Assembly (NCBI GenBank): GCA_965221635.1
Contig: OZ244902.1
Span: 806,001-870,000, forward strand
Direction: 5' to 3'
Length of the DNA stretch: 64,000 nucleotides
Source: JAAXHB01 sp965221635
Lineage (GTDB): Bacteria > Actinomycetota > Acidimicrobiia > Acidimicrobiales > Aldehydirespiratoraceae
The notes beneath the pieces are model-generated. The model worked only from the letters and a program-made list of their open reading frames with translations, searched no databases and was not told the DNA's origin. Position 1 is the first letter of the stretch. Each line of letters opens with the position of its first letter. A program made the position numbers and the translations under genes. This document shows, one piece after another, positions 49,343-58,048 of the stretch.

Positions 49343-49611
49343 TGTGTGTGGCCATTCCAGCCCAGGTGGTGCGGTTGTCACAAGATGACCCTCACACGGC
49401 CACGGTGGACGTGGAGGGTGTGCGCCGCGACGTGAACATCGCCCTTGTTGCCGACGAAGGTGTCGGGGTGGGTGAATGGGTTCTGCTGCACGTGGGTTTC
49501 GTGCTGTCCAAGATCGACGCCGAGGAAGCCGCACGCACCTTGGAGTTCATGCGCGAACTCGGGTCGGTGTACGACGAGGAGATCGAGGCGCTCACCGGCG
49601 AAGCGCCATGA
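49342..49611 (+). CDS. hypC: Hydrogenase maturation factor HypC
   Basis: 89 residues beginning MCVAIPAQVV; the Cys at position 2 is the conserved residue that carries the Fe(CN)2CO precursor between HypD and the large subunit. LLHVGFVLSKIDAEEAARTLE and a C-terminal helix complete the family pattern. The ATG at 49342 overlaps the CooC-like stop, chosen over a GTG three bases earlier because the Met-Cys start is essential in the family. Confidence 0.96.
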   Translation: MCVAIPAQVVRLSQDDPHTATVDVEGVRRDVNIALVADEGVGVGEWVLLHVGFVLSKIDAEEAARTLEFMRELGSVYDEEIEALTGEAP

Positions 49612-50711
49612 GCACCACCACATTCGACACAACCCGTTCTTCGGCCCGCCGCTACGTGGGAACCTGGACGGTGATCAACGTCACCACCGAGCCGGTTGAG
49701 GCTGCCTTGTGGCTCGCTCGGGCCTTCGCCGGAGGAAGGCGTCTCGCAGTTTGGGCGCCGGGTTGCGAAGACCACGCCCATCATGTGGCGGTGGAGTTCA
49801 TGCACCCTGTCACCGCGGGCGCCCAAGCACTGCCGGCACGCGCCATCACCCATGACGCAGCGCCGCAAGACCTCCGCCACAACGACGCGCTGCTGGTGAT
49901 CGGCGCACCGGACCAACCGGCGATCCGGCTTGCCGTGACCGACGCCTCCGACACGTGTTTGCTGATCGACGCTCACCACGACACAGCCACGATCGTCCGG
50001 TCGTACCACCTGCTGTGGGAGCTGGTGCAGATCGCGTTGGAACATCCCGGATTGGTGGGAGGCCCGGCCACCGAACATGGCGACCCCACGGGATTCCTGT
50101 ACCCGTTCCTGGATGCCGCCGAGAGCGACGAGGTTGCGCTGGGCGCCGCGCTCGCATCGTCGGCTGTGGCCAAGGGCGACGATTCTCGCCGGGTGGTTCG
50201 AGAGGCCCGCGCCGCCAACTCCACACAGATCACCAACGCCGCCGATGTGATCCTTGGCGCGGTCGCAGGCGGCGGTGGGATTCTCACCATGGGCAACGGC
50301 GGCAGCGCCACGGACGCGGCACGCCTGGTGCGAATGCTCACGGGGCGCGGCATTGACGCACAGTCGCTGAGCGCGGACTACGCCGTGTTGTCGGCGCTGG
50401 CCAACGACGTGGGCGCCGAGCGGATCTTCGCCCGCCAGGTGGACGCTTGCGGGAGGCCAGGCGACGTGCTGGTGGGGTTCAGCACCAGCGGAGCGTCACC
50501 GAACCTGCTCGCCGCTTTCGACCGGGCCGCGGCCACCGGCATCACCACCATCGCAATCACCGGCTACGGGGGTGGATCCCTTCGTGACCACGCCGGGGTG
50601 GATCACATTTTGAGCGTTGACTCGGTGTCGGTTCATCGAATCCAGGAAGCCCAGGCGGCGCTCGTGGACGACCTGTGCGCCGCACTCGCCCCAACGGCGG
50701 CTGAGTCATGA
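49608..50711 (+). CDS. SIS-domain (phosphoheptose isomerase-like) protein in hyp operon
   Basis: 367 residues. The C-terminal ~190 residues are a GmhA-type SIS domain: ILTMGNGGSATDAARLVRML, VFSTSGASPN-like VGFSTSGASPNLLAAF, and ITGYGGGSLRDHA. The N-terminal ~170 are more distant but show a similar layered pattern ending SYHLLWELVQIALEHPG, perhaps a degenerate second SIS domain. Phosphosugar isomerases act on sedoheptulose 7-phosphate; what one does between hypC and hypD is unknown. Linked to both neighbours by ATGA overlaps. Confidence 0.85.
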   Translation: MSTTTFDTTRSSARRYVGTWTVINVTTEPVEAALWLARAFAGGRRLAVWAPGCEDHAHHVAVEFMHPVTAGAQALPARAITHDAAPQDLRHNDALLVIGAPDQPAIRLAVTDASDTCLLIDAHHDTATIVRSYHLLWELVQIALEHPGLVGGPATEHGDPTGFLYPFLDAAESDEVALGAALASSAVAKGDDSRRVVREARAANSTQITNAADVILGAVAGGGGILTMGNGGSATDAARLVRMLTGRGIDAQSLSADYAVLSALANDVGAERIFARQVDACGRPGDVLVGFSTSGASPNLLAAFDRAAATGITTIAITGYGGGSLRDHAGVDHILSVDSVSVHRIQEAQAALVDDLCAALAPTAAES

Positions 50712-50785
50712 GGTTCGTGGACGAGTTCGGTACTCCGACGACTCGGCGCAGACCTGATCGCATCCGGGTGGTGGCTGAGTCATGA
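50708..50785 (+). other. 25-codon ORF created by duplication of the hypD start
   Basis: A ~28-bp stretch (GCTGAGTCATGAGGTTCGTG and the bases following) occurs at 50700 and again 74 bp further on. Translation of the first copy gives MRFVDEF, as in HypD, then diverges and stops at AES followed by TGA. It overlaps the SIS gene's stop by ATGA and the true hypD start by ATGA, so the coupling chain is unbroken. Probably a remnant that only relays ribosomes. Confidence 0.6.
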
Positions 50786-51975
50786 GGTTCGTGGACGAGT
50801 TTCGTGATCCGGTGGCGGCGCGGCGGCTGCTCGACGACATCGCCGAGTTGGCAGCCGATCAACCGCATCGCAAGTTCATGGAGGTGTGCGGCGGCCACAC
50901 CCACGCGATTTACCGTCACGGACTGGAGACCGTGCTGCCGGGCTCGGTGGAGCTGGTACACGGCCCGGGCTGCCCGGTGTGCGTGATACCGATGGGTCGC
51001 ATCGACGACGCCCTGGCGGTGGCCGCCAACCCCGCGGTGACGATGTGTTGCTTCGGGGACATGCTGCGCGTGCCCGGAAGCAGCTCGAACCTGCTGGAAG
51101 CCAAGGCACGCGGAGCAGACGTGCGGGTGGTGTACTCGCCGCTGGACGCGTTGGAACTGGCCGTGCGCACACCCGAACGCCAGGTGGTGTTTTTGGCGGT
51201 GGGGTTCGAGACCACCGCGCCGTCCACGGCGCTCACCTTGCTGGCGGCCCGCAAGCGCGAGGTGGGAAACTTCAGCGTGTTCTGCAACCACGTGACGATC
51301 GTCCCGCCCCTCAAGGCGATCTGCGACTCTGCGGGCCTTGAGCTTGACGGTTTCGTGGGCCCCGGTCACGTGTCCACGGTGATCGGAACGGGTCCGTACC
51401 GTTTCGTGCCCGAGCGGTACGGCCTGCCGCTGGTGACCGCCGGATTTGAGCCGGTGGACATCCTGCAGGCGGTGGCGATGCTGCTGCGCCAACTGGCCGA
51501 GGGTCGCCGTGAGGTGCAGAACCAGTACCGCAGGGTGGTGCCCGACGAGGGGAACCCGGCCGCGTTGAAGCTGCTGGCAGAGGTGTTCGAGTTGCGCCCG
51601 CATTTCGAGTGGCGGGGTTTGGGTTTCATCGCGCAAAGCGCCCTGGCGTTGCGTGAGGAGTTCGCACCCTGGGACGCCGAACGCCACTTCGAGGTGCCGG
51701 GGTTGCGTGTGGCCGACCCGAAGGCCTGCCAGTGCGGCGAGGTTCTCAAGGGGGCGTTGAAGCCCTGGGAATGCAAAGTGTTCGGCACCGCTTGCACGCC
51801 CGAAACACCGATCGGGACGTGCATGGTGTCCTCGGAAGGAGCGTGCGCCGCCTACTACAACTACGGCCGCCTCAACCTGGGTGCTCCCGCTTCTTCCTCC
51901 GGCCGCGCCAGCCGTCGAGTTGGTGTGCAACTGGACGTGAATCGTCCGGCGGCGGTGGGCGGCGCAGCCCGCTGA
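50782..51975 (+). CDS. hypD: Hydrogenase maturation protein HypD
   Basis: 397 residues; the [4Fe-4S] scaffold on which, with HypC, the Fe(CN)2CO unit is assembled. Conserved stretches: KFMEVCGGHTHAIYRHG, HGPGCPVCVIPMG, VGFETTAPSTA, GFVGPGHVSTVIG, and the cluster cysteines near the end in CQCGEVLKG, PWECKVFGTACTPETPIGTC and SSEGACAAYY. The last ~30 residues are a variable tail. Start at the second of two duplicated MRFVDEF starts. Confidence 0.97.
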   Translation: MRFVDEFRDPVAARRLLDDIAELAADQPHRKFMEVCGGHTHAIYRHGLETVLPGSVELVHGPGCPVCVIPMGRIDDALAVAANPAVTMCCFGDMLRVPGSSSNLLEAKARGADVRVVYSPLDALELAVRTPERQVVFLAVGFETTAPSTALTLLAARKREVGNFSVFCNHVTIVPPLKAICDSAGLELDGFVGPGHVSTVIGTGPYRFVPERYGLPLVTAGFEPVDILQAVAMLLRQLAEGRREVQNQYRRVVPDEGNPAALKLLAEVFELRPHFEWRGLGFIAQSALALREEFAPWDAERHFEVPGLRVADPKACQCGEVLKGALKPWECKVFGTACTPETPIGTCMVSSEGACAAYYNYGRLNLGAPASSSGRASRRVGVQLDVNRPAAVGGAAR

Positions 51976-52014
51976 CCCACTCCAGGTCGGTGCTGTGACG
52001 GTGGGGCCGACTTC

Positions 52015-53262
52015 GTGACAGCTGATCACCCCGAGGCCGCACCCGCCGGCAGGGCGCGCTCAGGAGCTTCCCCCACCGAGGCACCAGCGGCCCACCAGCC
52101 GGAAAGTCCTACCCCGCAAGACTCCACCCAATTTCAGGACGCACCCCACCAAGCGCAGGCAGCCCCGCCGGACGGCGCCAACCAGCAACAGGCCGCCCAG
52201 CAAAACGTGCTGGATCGGCTCGAGGCTTGGCGGCGGCGAGCGCCGAGGCTGCGTGACGAGACGATCACGATGGCCCACGGCGCCGGGGGCCGGGCGAGCC
52301 AATCGCTGCTGGAGGCGGTGATCCGGCCCGCTCTTGCAAACCCGGTCCTGGATCGTCTCGATGACGGAGCGGTGATCGAACTGGGCACAGGCGAGCGGCT
52401 GGCCCTCACCACCGACGCGTTCGTGGTGACGCCGCGCCGATTCGGGGGCGGGTCGCTGGGAACCCTGGCCGTGAACGGCACCGTCAACGACCTGGCCACC
52501 ATGGGCGCGCAGCCGTTGGCTCTCACATTGTCGGTGGTGCTCGAGGAGGGTTTCGCCACCAACGAGTTCCAGTCGCTGCTCGCCGACGTTGCCACCGCCG
52601 CCGACCTTGCCGGGGTTCACGTGGTGACAGGGGACACCAAGGTGGTGGAACGTGGCGCCGCGGATGGCTGCTACCTGGTTTCAAGCGGTGTGGGACTGGT
52701 GGCGCCCGGCGTGGGATTGGGCGCCGAGATGGTGCGGCCCGGTGATGCGCTGGTGGTGTCGGGCCCGATCGGCGATCACGGCGTGGCGGTGCTGGTGGCA
52801 CGCGGCGACTTGGCCCTGTTCGCGGAGATCGACTCGGACACGGCGCCGGTTCACCGACTTGTGGCACGCCTGCTGGAAGCGGTGCCCGACACCCGCTGGT
52901 TGCGCGACCCCACCCGCGGCGGCGTGGCCTCGGCCTGCAACGAACTTGCCGCGGCGTGCGATCTGGGTGTGGAACTTTGGGAGTCCGCCCTGCCGGTGCG
53001 GCCAACGGTGGCGGGCGCTTGCGAACTTCTGGGCCTTGACCCGCTCTACATCGCCAACGAGGGAAAGGTGCTTGCGGTGGTGCCCGAGGACAAAGCCGAA
53101 GCCGCGGTGAAGGCCATGGAATCGGAACCCGAAGGCGCCGGCGCCACCCGAATCGGCACGATCACCGACGACCACCGGGGACTGGTGGTGGCACGCACCG
53201 CCCTCGGCGGCGCCAGGGTGGTGGACATGCTGGTGGGTGATCCCCTGCCCAGGATTTGCTGA
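52015..53262 (+). CDS. hypE: Hydrogenase maturation protein HypE
   Basis: 415 residues. HypE dehydrates the thiocarboxamide on its C-terminal Cys to a thiocyanate, the cyanide donor; that Cys is present in the terminal PRIC. The conserved ATP domain starts near residue 80 with MAHGAGGRASQSLL, then TTDAFVVTPRRFGGGSLG, NGTVNDLATMGAQPL, GDTKVVERG and DPTRGGVASACNE. Residues 1-~65 are Pro/Gln/Ala-rich and unusual; an in-frame GTG at 52207 would give a normal length. Last gene of the rightward operon. Confidence 0.96.
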   Translation: MTADHPEAAPAGRARSGASPTEAPAAHQPESPTPQDSTQFQDAPHQAQAAPPDGANQQQAAQQNVLDRLEAWRRRAPRLRDETITMAHGAGGRASQSLLEAVIRPALANPVLDRLDDGAVIELGTGERLALTTDAFVVTPRRFGGGSLGTLAVNGTVNDLATMGAQPLALTLSVVLEEGFATNEFQSLLADVATAADLAGVHVVTGDTKVVERGAADGCYLVSSGVGLVAPGVGLGAEMVRPGDALVVSGPIGDHGVAVLVARGDLALFAEIDSDTAPVHRLVARLLEAVPDTRWLRDPTRGGVASACNELAAACDLGVELWESALPVRPTVAGACELLGLDPLYIANEGKVLAVVPEDKAEAAVKAMESEPEGAGATRIGTITDDHRGLVVARTALGGARVVDMLVGDPLPRIC

Positions 53263-53423
53263 CCTCCCAGAAGCGCCGAGCGGTCAACACTCGCCAACCG
53301 GTCAGTGTCCAACCGACAGGCTCAGACCGACCGTCTTATTCGGGACGACCGACAGGCTGTGCCCGACCAGTCGTGCGTGGTCGCTGTTCTGCTCGCCGGC
53401 CGGGCTAGAGGGCGAGCGTCGAG

Positions 53424-54167
53424 TTAGGCGGCAAGCAACAGGTCGGCCAGCCGTTCACACTGCGCCCACACCTCGGCGTCCGCGTGGCGGCCAACAGGGG
53501 CGCCGAGCCGATCGGCCTTGGACACTTCGCTGCTGTCCGGAAGCACCACGTCCAACGGCACGCCGTGCTTGTCGCACATTTCCCACAGCAGATCCGCGAG
53601 GTCGTCACGAACCTTGTTGCCGACGCCGGTCCAGCGTGAGATTCCCAACTCCGCGGCCAGTCCGATGGTGCGCTCGGCGGTGATCACCGCCTTGCGGCTG
53701 GGTTCCATCACCAACACCAACACATCGGCATGCGCCAGGGTGCCCCCCGAGCGGCTTAGGTGTTCGATTCCGGCTTCCATGTCGATGATCGTGTCGTCGG
53801 TGTTCTCGTCGAGCGCCTCGCCCAGCAGGCTGCGCACTGTGGCGTGGCCACCACACGTGCATCCGGCCGCGGCTTCGGTCACCCGCAACGCCGACATGAG
53901 TTGCACCCTTGAGGGGGTGGATACCGCGTAGTCGCCAAAAAGTTCGGCGGCGGTGAGGTCACCACGGCGACCGACCACCACCGAGCGAGGCACCACCGGC
54001 ACCGCCTCGGTCTGGGCGGTGTCGAGTCCCAAGCTGAGGCCGAGATTGGGGTTGGAGTCCGTGTCCACGGCCAGCACACGGCGGCCCCGGTCGGCCAGAG
54101 TCCTCGCCAGCAAGGCGCTCACCGTCGTCTTGCCCACACCGCCTTTGCCCACCACTCCTATTTTCAT
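53424..54167 (-). CDS. CooC-like MinD-type ATPase, second copy
   Basis: 247 residues. Walker A VVGKGGVGKTTVSALLA with signature Lys, DTDSNPNLGLSLG switch region, DMEAGIEHLSRSGG and a C-x-C in GCTCGGHATV. Distinct from the 48515 copy in length and in its N-terminal half, so it is not a recent duplicate. Convergent with hypE, with a strong GAGGAGG before the ATG. It lies downstream of hypF on the same strand (153-bp gap), so hypF and this gene may share a transcript. Nickel insertion into the hydrogenase is the inferred role. Confidence 0.85.
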   Translation of the reverse strand: MKIGVVGKGGVGKTTVSALLARTLADRGRRVLAVDTDSNPNLGLSLGLDTAQTEAVPVVPRSVVVGRRGDLTAAELFGDYAVSTPSRVQLMSALRVTEAAAGCTCGGHATVRSLLGEALDENTDDTIIDMEAGIEHLSRSGGTLAHADVLVLVMEPSRKAVITAERTIGLAAELGISRWTGVGNKVRDDLADLLWEMCDKHGVPLDVVLPDSSEVSKADRLGAPVGRHADAEVWAQCERLADLLLAA

Positions 54168-54320
54168 CACCCCTCCTCGCCGGCGTCGGTTCGAGTGCCT
54201 TCCAAGTCAATCGATGACTGCACCGAGGCGCACCACCGACAGCGCTTCGGCCTGCTCCGAAACTACGCGGGCGAAATCCGAATGGGGCGTATCGGATCAA
54301 CCGGCGAAGACCGGGCCCGG

Positions 54321-56744
54321 CTACTGCCTGCTCAGCCAGGCTCGGCCGATCACAGCCTGACCCAGCGAAATGCCTCCGTCGTTGGGAGGCACCTGACGAT
54401 GGCACAGCACCTCGAAACCGGCGCTGCTCAGCGCCGGCAAGGTGAGCTCCACCAGCAGGCGGTTCTGGAACACGCCACCGCTGAGAGCCACCAACGCAAG
54501 ACCTGTGTCGTCCCGAATGCGTTGGCAAGTCTCCACCACCACGTCGGCCACCCAACGGTGGAAGCGTGCCGCCACCACGCCCACAGGCACCCCCGCCTGA
54601 AGGTCACCCACCACCGCGGCGACCAGCGGCCGCGTGTCGATGTGGGCAGGGTCCAAAGGATGGTCGGGGGCTTTGTGAGGCACGCCCGCAACCCCGCTCG
54701 CCGCGTGTTCGACCGGATGCCGGTGTTCGTCCCCGGCGGTGGGATGTCGCACCGGGTCGCTCCCCGGATCGTGTGCCGCCTCGCGACCATCGGCTCCGCT
54801 GGACAGTTCAACGGTGTAGTCGACACCCCTGCTGGGGCCATCAGTGTGAGCTGCCTGTTCGAGACCTATCGCGGCTTGGCCCTCGAAGGTGACCGTTTGC
54901 ACCAGGCCGCAAAGTGCCGACACCGCGTCGAACAGTCTTCCCATTGCGGAGGTACGCACCGATCGGCCGCTCTCGCACAATGAGGTCACCCTGTCGGCTT
55001 GACGGTCACTGCCGCACAGGGAGGCGAAGTCCCCCCAGTCGGCGCCGAAGGTGTCCACCAGGTGCGACACCGCCATGCGCCAAGGCTCAAGAATCGCGGC
55101 GGAACCCCCCGGCAAGGGCACCGGTCGCAGATGTGCCGCTCGTGTGTAGCCAGTGGCGTCACCCACCAGGAACTCGCCCCCCCACAACGTGGCGTCTTCG
55201 CCCCAACCCAAACCGTCGAAGGTCACACCGATCGCCGGGCCGCTGCGGGCGTTGTCGGCCAGGCACGAAACCAGGTGGGCATGATGGTGTTGAACGCCAA
55301 GCGTCGGCGCAAGGTCCCCAGCGAGGGCGAACTTGGTGGACAGGTACTCGGGATGCATGTCGTGTGCCACCAGGTCGGGGTCGCTGCGGGTGAGGCGCAG
55401 CAAGTCGCCCACCGACTGCTCGAACGCCTCAAGGGCTCTCGGATGTTCGAGATCGCCGAGGTGGGCCGACAAGTGCGCCTGGGATCCCGATGCGAGGCAC
55501 ACCGTGTTCTTCAACTCGGCGCCCACCGCGAGCACCGTCGGGCCACCGGCGTGCAGGCTCACCGGCCTGGGCGCGAATCCCCTGGCGCGCCGCAGCAGTT
55601 GGAAGTTGCCGGCCACCGAATGCCCAACCGAGTCATCGGCTCGGCGTTCGATGCGACGGTCGTGCGTCAGCACGGCATCGGCAATGTCACCCAGTGAACG
55701 CCGGACCTGCCGGTCGTCGATCTCCATGGGTTCCTCGGAACGGTTGCCGCTTGTACACACCAACGGCACGCCGGCCGCTTCTGCCAACAAGACGTGCAGC
55801 GGGGTGGCCGCCAACATCACCCCCAGCAGCCGATTCTGGGGCGCGACCCCGTCGCACACCGGCGAACCCGAACGGCGGCGGGCCAGCACAATCGGCGCTT
55901 CGGGGCCGGTCACCGCACTCTCGGCCACCGCATCGAGTTCCACCAGCGGACGGGCCATCTCAACAGAAGCAGCCAACAACGCGAACGGCTTGTGCGGCCG
56001 TGACTTGCGCTCTCTAAGGCGCGCCACCGCGGCCTCGTCATCGGCGCGGCACACCAGCTGGTAACCCCCCGCGCCCTTCAACGCCAGGATCCTCCCGTCG
56101 CGCAGCAGCGCCACAGCCTTCGACAGCGGATCGCCGCCCGCATCGGGGTTGTCTTGCTCCTCAGTGAGGGGCCGGAACGTCAAGGTGGGGCCGCAGCGGG
56201 GGCAGCAGGTGGCCTCGGCGTGGTAGCGGCGGTCATCAGGGTCGGCGTACTCGGCGGCACACGGAACGCACAACGCGAATTCGGCCATCGATGTTCGCTC
56301 CCGGTCGTAGGGAAGCGCTCGGATCACCGTGTGGCGGGGCCCGCAGTCGGTGCAGCACGCAAACGCGTAGCCATAACGACGGTCTGTCGGGTCGGCCATC
56401 TCTGCGAGGCAAGCCTCGCACGGCGCCACATCGGCGGGCACGGTCAGCTCGGCCGCTCCGATCCCGACCTCGCTGCGCGCCACACGAAACTCGTGCTCGC
56501 CCTCGACCAGCGGAATCGGCCTCGGATCAACCGATTCCACCCTGGCCAGCGCAGGGGCCTCGCCGGCGAGCCGGTCCTGGTAGTCATCCAGCACCCACGC
56601 CGGTCCTTGCACTTCACACCACACGCCGTGGTCGTCGTTGCCGACCGCCCCCGTCACGCCAAGTCGTCGGGCAAGGCGATGCGCGTGGGGCCTGAACCCC
56701 ACCCCTTGCACGGTGCCGGTGATGCGCAGCAGTCGCCGCTCCAT
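54321..56744 (-). CDS. hypF: Carbamoyltransferase HypF
   Basis: 807 residues; makes the carbamoyl group, from carbamoyl phosphate, that HypE turns into cyanide. Domains in order: acylphosphatase (1-~95, GTVQGVGFRPHAHRLA), two zinc fingers (CEACLAEM...CCTDCG and CVPCAAEY...CCPRCG), YrdC-like (~200-390, KGAGGYQLVCRA), Kae1-like carbamoyltransferase (~410 to end, LGVQHHHAHLVSCLAD; LSGGVFQNRLL; NDGGISLGQAVIG). A His/Asp-rich insert lies near 675-715. Its -10 hexamer is eight bases from the ATG. Confidence 0.97.
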   Translation of the reverse strand: MERRLLRITGTVQGVGFRPHAHRLARRLGVTGAVGNDDHGVWCEVQGPAWVLDDYQDRLAGEAPALARVESVDPRPIPLVEGEHEFRVARSEVGIGAAELTVPADVAPCEACLAEMADPTDRRYGYAFACCTDCGPRHTVIRALPYDRERTSMAEFALCVPCAAEYADPDDRRYHAEATCCPRCGPTLTFRPLTEEQDNPDAGGDPLSKAVALLRDGRILALKGAGGYQLVCRADDEAAVARLRERKSRPHKPFALLAASVEMARPLVELDAVAESAVTGPEAPIVLARRRSGSPVCDGVAPQNRLLGVMLAATPLHVLLAEAAGVPLVCTSGNRSEEPMEIDDRQVRRSLGDIADAVLTHDRRIERRADDSVGHSVAGNFQLLRRARGFAPRPVSLHAGGPTVLAVGAELKNTVCLASGSQAHLSAHLGDLEHPRALEAFEQSVGDLLRLTRSDPDLVAHDMHPEYLSTKFALAGDLAPTLGVQHHHAHLVSCLADNARSGPAIGVTFDGLGWGEDATLWGGEFLVGDATGYTRAAHLRPVPLPGGSAAILEPWRMAVSHLVDTFGADWGDFASLCGSDRQADRVTSLCESGRSVRTSAMGRLFDAVSALCGLVQTVTFEGQAAIGLEQAAHTDGPSRGVDYTVELSSGADGREAAHDPGSDPVRHPTAGDEHRHPVEHAASGVAGVPHKAPDHPLDPAHIDTRPLVAAVVGDLQAGVPVGVVAARFHRWVADVVVETCQRIRDDTGLALVALSGGVFQNRLLVELTLPALSSAGFEVLCHRQVPPNDGGISLGQAVIGRAWLSRQ

Positions 56745-56752
56745 CCGGGCCG

Positions 56753-56758
56753 ACCCTA
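56753..56758 (-). promoter_or_regulatory. Predicted -10 hexamer of hypF (leaderless type)
   Basis: Minus-strand TAGGGT, eight bases before the hypF ATG, so hypF can be transcribed apart from the ABC transporter operon upstream. Confidence 0.45.
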
Positions 56759-56887
56759 CCGGTGGCGCCGCTGGGGAAGTCGGGACGGGGCCCGCAGCCG
56801 AACCGGCAATTCAGTCAGCAACGCAATCCTTTGGGCCGCAGCGAGGCGCGGTTCGCGGGACCCGAGGCGCAAGGAGCGCCGGCGTGA

Positions 56888-58048
56888 TCAGTCGTTGAGG
56901 AAGCAGGAGGCCCAGTGACCGGGCGCGATCTCGCTGAGCCGGGGGGCCTCGCTGGCGCACCTGGGCATCGCATGGGGGCATCGGGTCACGAAATGGCATC
57001 CCGATGGCGGATCCGTGGGGCTCGGAGGCTCGCCCTGCAACACGATTCGCCGCCGGTGGGTTCCTGGCTCCGGTGTGGGCATGGCCGAAAGCAAGGCCCG
57101 CGTGTAGGGGTGCGCGGGAGCGTCGAAGATCGCCTCGGCGGTGGCGACTTCCACGATGCGGCCCAGGTACATCACCGCCACCCGATGCGAGATGTGGCGC
57201 ACCAGGCCGAGGTCGTGGGTGACGAACAGGTACGACAGAGAATGCTCGTCCTGCAAGTCGAGCAACAGGTTCACAATCTGCGCCTGGATGGACACGTCGA
57301 GCGCCGACACCGGCTCGTCACACACCACAAGGCTCGGCGACACCACCAAGGCGCGGGCAATGCCCACCCGCTGGAGTTGCCCTCCCGACAGTTCGTGCGG
57401 GTAGGCGTCGGCCTGGTCGTGGGTGAGCCCCACCCGGTTCAACGTGTCGCCTGCCATCTCCCTGGCGGTGCTCGCGGCGGCCAGGCGTTGCACCCGCACG
57501 CCCTCGGCAACGCTGTCCACCACCCGTTTGCGGGGATCCAAGGCGGCTATGGGATCCTGGAACACGATCTGCATGCGCCGCCGGAGTTGCTTGAGGGATG
57601 CCCGGTCGGCGGCCACCACGTCGTGGCCCTCCATCACCACCGACCCCGAGGTGGGCTGAACGAGGCGCAGCACGCTCAAGCCCACCGTGGTCTTGCCCCC
57701 GCCGGACTCTCCCACCAGGCCCAGCGTCTCGCCTTGGGCGATGTCGAAGGACACGCCGTCCACCGCCTTCACCACGGCGCGGTTTGCGAACAGGCGGGAG
57801 TGGCGCAGCGGGTAGTGCTTCACCAAGTCGCGCACCGTGAGCAGCGGCGCCTCGTTGCCCTGATCGGGCGGGCCACCACCAACTGGGCCACCACCAACTG
57901 GGCCACCACCAACTGGGCCACCACCAACTGGGCCACCACCAACTGGGATCGTGGACGGCGACTGCTGGATCGACCCCTGAACCTCGTCCTCCACCGGCGG
58001 CAACCCCTCGGCGCCCGGCACGGTGCTTTGGTCTGCCGCGGGGGTCAT
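56888..58048 (-). CDS. ABC transporter ATP-binding protein, OppF/DppF type
   Basis: 386 residues. After a ~75-residue polar leader the nucleotide-binding domain has Walker A GLVGESGGGKTTVGLS, signature LSGGQLQRVGIARAL, Walker B SLVVCDEPVSALD and the switch THDLGLV. The C-terminal oligopeptide/dipeptide-type extension with clustered Cys (GCHFVTRCPHAMPRC) is present. The leader contains five PVGGG pentapeptides encoded by a 15-bp tandem repeat. Energises uptake of a peptide, or nickel chelate, with the permeases encoded upstream. Overlaps the previous stop (ATGA). Confidence 0.92.
   Translation of the reverse strand: MTPAADQSTVPGAEGLPPVEDEVQGSIQQSPSTIPVGGGPVGGGPVGGGPVGGGPVGGGPPDQGNEAPLLTVRDLVKHYPLRHSRLFANRAVVKAVDGVSFDIAQGETLGLVGESGGGKTTVGLSVLRLVQPTSGSVVMEGHDVVAADRASLKQLRRRMQIVFQDPIAALDPRKRVVDSVAEGVRVQRLAAASTAREMAGDTLNRVGLTHDQADAYPHELSGGQLQRVGIARALVVSPSLVVCDEPVSALDVSIQAQIVNLLLDLQDEHSLSYLFVTHDLGLVRHISHRVAVMYLGRIVEVATAEAIFDAPAHPYTRALLSAMPTPEPGTHRRRIVLQGEPPSPTDPPSGCHFVTRCPHAMPRCASEAPRLSEIAPGHWASCFLND
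57871..57945. repeat. Five 15-bp in-frame tandem repeats within the OppF-like gene
   Basis: Unit GGCCACCACCAACTG five times without change, coding PVGGG repeats in the unstructured leader. Recent slippage expansion is likely. Confidence 0.92.

Noticed and set aside
53311..53358. Repeated ACCGACAGGCT words after hypE as a terminator or repeat element
   Set aside because: Only two short copies, without inverted symmetry or T-run.
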